Source: Saposhnikovia divaricata (Eukaryota > Streptophyta > Magnoliopsida > Apiales > Apiaceae). Taken from it: a stretch of DNA of 64,000 bases. Location of the stretch: positions 104,869,001 through 104,933,000 of the forward strand of contig CM071594.1 in the NCBI GenBank assembly GCA_036435485.1, in the 5' to 3' direction. Within the stretch, counting starts at the first letter, position 1. Each line of letters opens with the position of its first letter. Positions 56,932-64,000 of the stretch are shown in pieces. The translations under genes were made by a program, and so were the position numbers. Below the pieces are notes generated by a model that ran no database searches, was not told where the DNA came from, and saw nothing but the letters and a program-made list of their open reading frames with translations.

Positions 56932-59097
56932 TTAGCCAGATTCTGAAGAATTCAGCATTCCAATCTCACTAACCAACCTTGTGAAGGTGGCTTCATCCAA
57001 TGGCTTAGTGAATATATCAGCTAATTGTTTATCTGTAGGGACATAATACAACTCAATGGTTCCATTAGTTGCATGCTCCCTAATGAAATGATATCTGATG
57101 TCAATGTGCTTTGTCCTAGAATGATTGACAGAATTGGCAACTATAGAGATTGCACTTGTGTTGTCACACATGATTGGAATTCTTTCCAACACAAGTCCAT
57201 AATCTCTAAGTTGATTTCTAATCCAAAGCACTTGAGCACAGAAACTTCCAGCAGCTATGTATTCAGCCTCTGCTGTGGAAGTTGACACAGATTGTTGTTT
57301 CTTGCTGTACCAAGAGACTAATCTTTGTCCAAGAAACTGGTAGCTACCCGAGGTGATTTTCCTATCCACTATGCATCCAGCATAATCAACATCAGAATAA
57401 CCAACCAGACTGAACCCTGTATCCTTAGGATACCATAAACCCAAGTTTGGAGTGCCCTTCAGATATCTGAAGATCCTCTTTATAGCAATCAAATGTGACT
57501 CTTTTGGATTTGATTGAAACCTTGCACACAAGCATGTAGCAAACATGATGTCTGGCCTACTTGCAGTGAGATAGAGTAGAGAGCCAACCATGCCTCTGTA
57601 GACTGAGATATCTACTTTCTTGCCTTTAGCATCTTCATCTAATTTGGTGGCAGTGGCCATGAGAGTCTTTGCAGGTGAGCAGTCTTCTAAGTCAAACTTC
57701 TTCAATAGATCCTTGATGTACTTGGTTTGACTGATAAAGATGCCATCCTTCCTCTGACTAACTTGCAACCCAAGAAAGAATGTCAACTCTCTCATCATGC
57801 TCATCTCATATCTGCTCTGCATGAGCTTAGAGAATTTCTCACACAGCTTCTCATTTGTAGAGCCAAATATGATATCATCCACATAGATCTGAACTAGGAT
57901 AATATAATCACCATGCTTCTTGTAAAATATTGTCTTGTCCAATGTGCCTCTAGTGAATTGATTTTCAAGAAAAAATTGGGATAAAGTGTCATACCATGCC
58001 CTTGGAGCCTGCTTAAGTCCATACAATGCCTTAAGCAATCTGTAGACAAATTCTGGGAAATGTGGATCCTCAAACCCAGGTGGTTGTTGCACATAAACCT
58101 CTTCTTCCAACTCTCCATTCAGAAATGCACTCTTGGCATCCATTTGATAAACTTTAAAGTTTGAATGAGCAGCAAATGCCAAGAAGATTCTGATGGCTTC
58201 CAATCTAGAAACAGGAGCAAATGTCTCATCATAATCAATGCCTTCCTATTGAGAGTATCGTTTTGCAACCAACCTTGCTTTGTTTCTTACTATTACACCA
58301 TCTTCATCCATCTTATTCTTCAGAACCCATTTTGTTCCAACAATGGTTCTGTTCTTTGGTGTAGGCACAAGTTCCCATACTTTGTTTCTTTCAAATTGAT
58401 TCAGCTCCTCTTGCATAGCAATAATCCAATCTGGATCCAACAGTGCATCATCAAGTTTCTTAGGCTCATTCTGAGATAGAAAGCAACCATATAGACACTC
58501 ATTTTGAGTTGCTCTTCTAGTTCTCACTCTTGCATTTGGATCTCCAATAATTTGCTTTGCAGTGTGTGATCTATCCCATTTCCTTGAGTGCTCAGTTTGA
58601 TATCTCAACCTTGATGTTGCTTCATCATTCAAGTCATGATCATTTTCATTTCCTCCCCATGTGAAGTTTCTACTATTCACAGGTGTGTCTTGGATGCTAG
58701 TCTCTTCACTGTTGATTTGCACAGATTCTTCTCTTGCTTCATCATTCACTGGAGTTTGTTGAATTGTAGTCTCAACTTCAGTTTCAATCTCTTCATCAGA
58801 ATCATCAAGATTTTCAAACTTTAATGGATCTCTATTTTCATCATTGGCTTCTTCTAATCCAGGTAGTTTGCTGTCATCAAATGTCACATCTGTGCTTTCC
58901 ATAACTTTCTTTTGATTGATGACATAAACTTTGTATGCAATTATCTCCATATAATAGCCAAGAAAAATTCCTTCAAATGCCTTTGCATCAAACTTCCCAA
59001 CATATTCTGAATTGTCTTTCAACACAACGCATTTGCTTCCAAAAGTATGAACATACTTTAGAGTAGGCTTCTTTCCAGTCATCAAATTTTAAGGTGT
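56932..59097 (-). pseudogene. copia element 2 pol: integrase end, RT, RNase H
   Basis: Minus strand, one frame from 59097 to 56932 with two in-frame stops (TAA near 59088 and TAG at 58246-58248, within RYSQ*EGIDYDE). In order: the end of integrase (LMTGKKPTLKYVHTFGSKC), an acidic linker, reverse transcriptase (QMDAKSAFLNGELEEEVYVQ; LYGLKQAPRAWY; YVDDIIFGS) and RNase H (GYSDVDYAG; STAEAEYIAA; HIDIRYHFIRE; KQLADIFTKPL). It ends NSSESG*. The copia type is certain. Upstream integrase, protease and gag are not in the window because gypsy element C inserted at 59098. Confidence 0.9.
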
Positions 59098-59605
59098 TGT
59101 TGTGGAATAAAAAGTAGGGTATATTTATTGCGTATTAACTACTAGGGTTTGTGGGAGCTTCGAGCTTTAATGGCTGCTCTTGTTGTCGGGGACTAACTCG
59201 GTCCTAACAAGATGCCTACGTACCTTGATGAATATCAAGAATCAAGCCAAAAACGTAGTTCTGAGAATGGGGGGTCAGGCCCTTTATATAGGCTGTAGGA
59301 GCCTTAGAATTATGGTAGGAGTCAAAGACTTGGTAGACAAGTCTTCCTTGAGGAAGGTTCCAGATCTATTCCTTGTAGGAATCAGTTTCCATATCGAATT
59401 GGATGCCTTGGTGGCTAAGTCTGATGGAGATAATATCCTTATCCAACTCTTATTGCTGAGCTGTTTATTTCCCTCAATATTAATTACGAAATTAATATCA
59501 AAATAGGGATTCTGACCTCATTAATGGGCCCCACGTTTGGACCATGCTGGGTCTAATTAATGCCATATTAAAGGTGTCTTTAAGGCTTATTTTTAGCCCA
59601 TATCA
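59098..59605 (-). repeat. 3' LTR of gypsy element C
   Basis: 508 bp; on the minus strand TGATATGGGCTAAAAATAAG to TTATTCCACAACA. The polypurine tract AAGTTGGGGGGCAAA abuts it (59606-59620). A related solo LTR is at 44955-45420. Confidence 0.85.
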
Positions 59606-59925
59606 TTTGCCCCCCAACTTCTAGGAAAACTGATCAGGTTTTCCTTGAAGTTTTAACGGTCCTTTCCAAGACTCGGGTCAGGGTTCATCTTTATACACTA
59701 GTGTTTCACGAGTATTGTCTTTATGTAAAGCGTGGAGCGACCGACGCGTTTACGACATTGTTAATTCGATGCTAATCGGCACTAATCAGCCTTAACGACA
59801 TTAAAACAATGTTTAAACGACGTTGAACGGCATAAAACGGCACTAAACGGTACTAACTAGCCTTAAACGACACTTAAACAACGTTTAAGTGGCGCCAACC
59901 GGCATTAAATGACACTGAACGTTGC

Positions 59926-60062
59926 TTATCGGCACTAACGGTGCTAATCGGCACTTAATCGGTGCTTATCGGCACTAACGGTGCTAATCGGTACTTAATC
60001 GGTGCTTATCGGCACTGACGGTGCTATCGGCACTTAATCGGTGCTTATGGGCACTAACGAGC
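59926..60062. repeat. 40-bp tandem repeat, about 3.4 copies
   Basis: Unit contains GCTTATCGGCACTAACGGTG and CTAATCGGCACTTAATCGG. The preceding 190 bp is a looser mix of the words CGGCACTAA and TTAAACGAC. Confidence 0.85.
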
Positions 60063-60120
60063 CTTGAACGACACTTAAACAATGTTAAGCGATTCTAAAC
60101 GGTGCTAAACGGCACTAGCG

Positions 60121-60207
60121 GGGGTCCGGGGGCAGCAGCCCCCGGGCGGGGTCCAAGGGGCGGCAACCCCTGGCGGGGTCCAAGGGGCAGAGCCCCTGGC
60201 TGGGGTC
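60121..60207. repeat. GC-rich 27-bp tandem repeat, 3 copies, each a hairpin
   Basis: Units begin GGGGTCC and contain self-complementary cores such as AGGGGCAGAGCCCCT. Strikingly GC-rich compared with the AT-rich surroundings. Confidence 0.85.
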
Positions 60208-60208
60208 G

Positions 60209-60720
60209 TTTCGACCAGGATTCTGGTCGAAATAAGGTCTCAATTTTTCTCCTGGTCGAACGGATTTTCGACCAGGATTCCTGGTCGTTTCGACCAGGAT
60301 TCTGGTCGAAATAAGGTCTCAATTTTCTCCTGGTCGAACGGATTTTCGACCAGGATTCCTGGTCGTTTCGACCAGGATTCTGGTCGAAATAAGGCCTCAA
60401 TTTTTCTCCTGGTCGAACGAATTTTCGATCAGAATTCCTAGTCATTTCGACCAGGATTCTGGTCGAATTAAGGGTCCAAAATTTCTCCTGGTCGAACGAA
60501 TTTTCGATCAGAATTCCTAGTCATTTCGACCAGGATTCTGGTCGAATTAAGGGCCAAATTCGTGGCCTCGTCGAAGAGTTTTTCGACCAGGATTCTTGGT
60601 CATTTCGACCAGGATTCTGGTCGAATTAATGGCCTTTTTCGTGGCTCAGTCGAACAATTTTTCGACCAGGATTCTTGGTCATTTCGACCAGGATTCTGGT
60701 CGAATTAATGGCCTTTTAAT
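60209..60720. repeat. 79-bp tandem repeat, about 6.5 copies, palindromic
   Basis: Seven copies start at 60209, 60288, 60366, 60445, 60524, 60603 and 60682 (period 78-79). Each contains the palindrome CGACCAGGATTCTGGTCG and a second, similar one. Confidence 0.92.
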
Positions 60721-61815
60721 GGCTTGGTCTGTCAAGACCTCGATTTTACGTGACTAAAAAGTAAGGTCTCAATTTTCTTGAGCCCATGACCGTGCCTAAA
60801 GCAAACTTCTCTATAGCGGAGTGATTCAGGTCAGCTTCATGAAGCACCTTGGTGACATAGTAAATGGGTTTCCAAACCTTCCACGAGAAAGCTTCAAAAT
60901 CCTTTCAAAGGTTTCATGCTTGCCTAATCTTACATAGAATTACTTTGAACCTTTCATCCACCTCGTTGGAATGTTGATTCAGTTACTCATTCTTGAGTTG
61001 TTCACGAATCTCTTGATCCAAGGTTGGATCTGATAGCTTTGTTGGCCTTCTAAGGCTTCAACTTAGTTCCTTAGCCCTTGATTTATAACACAAGGCCTGG
61101 ATTCTAAGGTTGATGTTGGTGTTCTGGATCACCAACACGAGGTTTCAGGTCAATATGAGGTGTTTGTTATGCCTTAAATGGTTTCGTGAACCTTGACTTG
61201 TGACCTTCCGGGCCTTAACTTATTTGCTGAGACCTTGGTTTTAAGGTTATTATCAACCCTTGATTCCCTTGATTCTCATTCTAAGATGTAGGAATGATGA
61301 AGTCCCTTAGTTCTTGCCCCCTTGCTTCATACGGAGGAGGTCTTACTTTTCAGTTGATCGTTCAGGGAGTTCACTTGCTCCTCAGCGTTTGACTTCAAGA
61401 CCGGTGTGTCTTGGCTGGTTGTTAACCTTCTTTTCTTGATTCTAGGTTTCCAACCTTCTTCTTATGCTCACAGGACCTTGCTTTGGTTTATATTCGATTG
61501 AAGGCTCTTGATTCAAGTCCTTAAACTTCAAATGACAAATTTGATTGGAGGCAGACAGCCTTTTTGGCCATCAAGGCTAAAATTTTGTGTCGGGATTTGA
61601 GATTCAAGATTTTAAGTAAGGAATGACAAAGGACCTCTCATCTCAACACTCTCACTAACTGTTTCTGTGCCTTCAAGGCATTATCAGGGAGCCAATTAGT
61701 CTCGAGATGAGCTCGAAGAGGGTCTATCCTTCAGCTTACATCAACTGGTGCTACCAATTTTGATTCGATGGTGGGGTCTTCAGGACCTGGAAGCAAAAGC
61801 TCTCTGCATAATTCT

Positions 61816-62440
61816 TTATCTCAGAAGAGCCATACTTAGACTGGGCTTCGGCCTTAATGTTCTTTTCTCTCTTGTGATATACTCAACATGGCATTTATCG
61901 AGCGGGGCTATCACGGCTTTCACAATCCTCAAGTGTTTGGCCATATTCTTTTCTCTAGCCTCAAACTCTCCATTGACTTGTGAGACTACCAGATTTGAGT
62001 CTCCACAAACTTTCAGGTTCTTCACCCTCAGGGCTCTCGTCAATCCAAGGCTGGCCATCAGAGCTTCATACTCCGCCTCGTTGCAGGTTGTTTGGAAGTC
62101 CAATCTTCAAGGCATACTCGAGTGTGAACCCATCGGGGCTTTGCAGAAATTAACCTGCACCACTGGTTTTTGTTTTAGATGCCCCATGAAAATAGAGCTT
62201 TTTGTTCTTGATGCCCCATCAAAATAGAGCATCCAATATTCCTTCTTCTCTTCTAGGGGTTTCTCACCTTGCTGACCTTCCTGGTCTATTACCTCCTGCC
62301 CCCCGACTTCTTGGTTGTCAATGGTATATTCAACCACGAAGTCAGCTAGAGCCTGAGCTTTGATGGCCGTACTAGGCTTAACATCGAATTCTTTTAGTTA
62401 GATTGCCCACTTGATGAGCCTTCCATTGGCTTTCATGCTA
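61816..62440 (-). pseudogene. gypsy element C RNase H relic
   Basis: Minus strand fragments: KPSTAIKAQALADFVVEY (RT-RNase H connection), YWMLYFDGAS (first catalytic Asp), NEAEYEALMASLGL (catalytic Glu) and VCGDSNLVVSQVNGEFEA (catalytic Asp). Between the first and second motifs lie a deletion and a one-base frame change, and stops occur near 62400 and 62107. The style (QTT.NEAEYEAL, VKNLKVCGDS) is that of Tat-type gypsy elements. Inactive. Confidence 0.82.
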
Positions 62441-62599
62441 TGCAATATGTTTCTTCAGCGGGTGTTCCATCAGGACTTCAACGTTTGTCTTTATCCAGGA
62501 TCCTTCAAGGACTTAAACTCTTATCTGCTGTAACCTAACTCTACCATTCGAGGTATGCATTCGTTTGTTTTCATTCGTGTATTCTTTTATTTTCGGTAC

Positions 62600-64000
62600 T
62601 TGGTCTTCTTTGACTCACACATCAGGTTCTTGGCACATAAATAAAATCACAATCAATGAATGGAAAACAATCTTGCATTAATAACTTGAAATGGGTTCAA
62701 CCCTTACATAGAGTACTACTGTCCTACTCGGAGCAACATGCTCTGCAATTGAAAGGCATATGACATAGCCTATTTGTAGTTCGAGGACTCAACTCAACTT
62801 AAGCTTAGTTTGTAATAAGTAAATAACTTTAACTGTCACAGGAATCTCAGGAGGTACTATCTGTCAGAAGAAAAACCCTAAAGTCAATCTATAGTTTTGA
62901 TGTTTTACACTGGAAGAAGTTCAGATTGCTGATCAAGCCTCAGTATAGCATCAAAGAAGTGGATTTATTTCTAAGACAGAGATTTCTAGAGTAACAGTTT
63001 CAGACAGTATACAGTGAAGTACAAGAAGGAGAAAGAGATGAGAAGAAAAATGAATCACATTATTAATGTGAAAATTAAAGGACAGTCATTGAGGTTAGTC
63101 GTTCATGAACCAGACAGTACATGGAACGTCAACAAAATATTCAGTGGTATTCTTTTATTACTTTCAGTGATTCAGAAAAGAATTAAGACAATCCAAGGAT
63201 ATATAATTATTCTTGTTTAATTAATTTAAATCAAGTAGTCAATTTAATTAATTAATTAATTCATCTTGAATTAATTCTTTAATTAAATTAATTATTAGAT
63301 TAATTAAATCAGATTAATTATTTAAGTAAGAATAAATTAAAATGATTATTTATTAATCAATTTTAATTAATTCTGAAAAAAATGAACTAGCAAGACAATC
63401 CCTGATTGTCTTGCCGATTGTCTTGAAGGTTAAATTCAGAACAGCAAGACAATAGGAGATTGTCTTGCCGACTGTATTGGTGAAGAAATCAATAAAGCAA
63501 GACAATTCCTGATTGTCTTGCCGATTGTCTTGATAATTATAATGTCTGAAAAGCTTTTGAAAAGTAGAATAAAAATCTAATTTGATTGTCTTGACGATTG
63601 TCTTGGCAGTTCAATTTGATTGTCTTGATAATGATCAAAAAGAAAAAGCTTCAGACAGAATGATAAATTTGATAAAGCAAGACAAAGATATCTGAATTTG
63701 ATTGTCTTGACGATTGTCTTGGAAGAACCTGATTGTCTTGACGATTGTATTGCCTATTGTCTTGGCAGTACAAAACTGGTTGTCTTGGAAGAAGAAATTG
63801 TATTGAAGATTGTCTTGATAGTTATAATTGAAGATAAAGATGCAGAGATTTATATATATCAAGACATCTCGACAGAAGCAATCAGTGAGGAAAAACAACA
63901 CAGAAAATATTACATTTCAAGAACTGAATTCTCTCTTCTCTCTCATCAAGAACACAGCACAAGAAGCAGAAAATTATTTAGAAAATCAAGTTCATCTTAT
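62600..64000. other. probable copia-type LTR at the window end (incomplete)
   Basis: No coding sequence. A possible LTR start TGTCACAGGAATC is at 62838; beyond it the sequence is AT-rich, then carries the ATTGTCTTG array and a TATATATATC run followed by an A-rich leader. Its arrangement resembles the 3' LTR of copia element 2, which also has a short-motif array. The element, if real, continues beyond the window. Confidence 0.35.
63391..63821. repeat. dispersed ATTGTCTTG motif array
   Basis: Thirteen exact ATTGTCTTG and three inverted CAAGACAAT copies lie within 430 bp, often paired as ATTGTCTTGCCG/ACG followed by ATTGTCTTG. Confidence 0.88.

Larger units (their letters stand above)
48328..59097 (-). 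mobile_element. Ty1/copia element 2 (SIRE/Maximus-like) with envelope-like ORF3
   Basis: On the minus strand: part of integrase, reverse transcriptase and RNase H (59097-56932), a spacer, a large ORF3 (56082-49758), a polypurine tract and a 1,270-bp 3' LTR (49597-48328). ORF3 is interrupted by a solo LTR (52948-54472). The 5' half of the element is displaced by gypsy element C, which inserted in the integrase at 59097/59098. A third ORF after pol is the hallmark of the SIRE lineage. Stops and frameshifts show it is inactive. Confidence 0.85.
59606..61815 (-). other. non-coding 3' region of gypsy element C with tandem repeats
   Basis: Includes the polypurine tract, a 40-bp array (59926-60062), a GC-rich 27-bp array (60121-60207) and a 79-bp array (60209-60720). 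No integrase motif is visible in 60720-61815. Confidence 0.6.
59098..62600 (-). mobile_element. Ty3/gypsy element C (Tat-like), 3' part
   Basis: Minus strand: remains of RT/RNase H (about 62440-61816), then 2.2 kb without recognisable integrase but with three sets of tandem repeats, then a polypurine tract and the 3' LTR (59605-59098). GGTGT (59093-59097) would be one target copy. The upper border is not visible; about 62600 is where recognisable coding similarity is lost. Confidence 0.75.

Noticed and set aside
60207..60445. Arg/Pro/Asp-rich frame with repeated GRNDQESW-type units
   Set aside because: It is a translation of the 79-bp tandem repeat; no sign of a real protein.
63391..63821. 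CRISPR-like array of short repeats
   Set aside because: Spacing is irregular, words occur in both orientations, and the context is a plant LTR.

Overview
The window is eudicot nuclear DNA: AT-rich, with long introns, GT-AG splicing, plant-specific gene families and dense LTR retrotransposons. The species cannot be fixed from the sequence; an asterid is plausible. Genes that may be resident are few. A single-exon DUF1645 gene lies at 1010-2131 (minus). A ten-exon HtrA/DegP-like gene with a PDZ domain and a lost catalytic triad lies at 5119-11241 (minus). A second DUF1645 paralogue lies at 40607-41464 (minus), split by one in-frame stop. The two DUF1645 copies probably belonged to one local gene cluster later spread apart by transposon insertions.

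Transposons fill most of the rest. A 966-bp TIR element with 9-bp target duplications (Mutator-like) occupies 11769-12734. A CACTA element at 14118-18403 (CAC target duplications, no transposase seen) carries intron-containing pieces of three unrelated host genes: a HOS15/TBL1-type WD40 gene, L-arabinokinase and a DEAD-box RNA helicase. It also holds a large internal inverted repeat. This Pack-CACTA is the most interesting structure in the window.

A nearly intact, young Ty3/gypsy element (20237-28088; LTRs about 99% identical; TSD GTAAA) encodes only gag and protease. A second gypsy element in minus orientation (29122-32558) shows the same coding layout, ending after protease. It is interrupted inside its protease by a decayed SIRE-like Ty1/copia element (32559-38089), itself truncated and followed by further repeat DNA up to about 40.3 kb.

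From 42.7 kb on there is a tRNA-derived SINE with an 18-bp TSD, an LTR-like block, a (CA)n(TA)n microsatellite, a small MITE-like element and a solo LTR (TSD GTATT). From 48.3 to 59.1 kb lies a minus-strand SIRE/Maximus-type copia element with a large envelope-like ORF3. A solo LTR of the second gypsy family (TSD CTCCA) sits inside ORF3. Its integrase is broken by a third, Tat-like gypsy element, of which the 3' LTR, an RNase H relic and a 3' region with three kinds of tandem repeat are visible. The window ends inside a probable copia LTR rich in the motif ATTGTCTTG.

The clearest points for follow-up are the three-gene capture in the CACTA element, the pseudo-HtrA gene (frameshift plus a duplicated splice donor that would add 11 codons in frame), and two separate gypsy families that carry gag-protease without reverse transcriptase.
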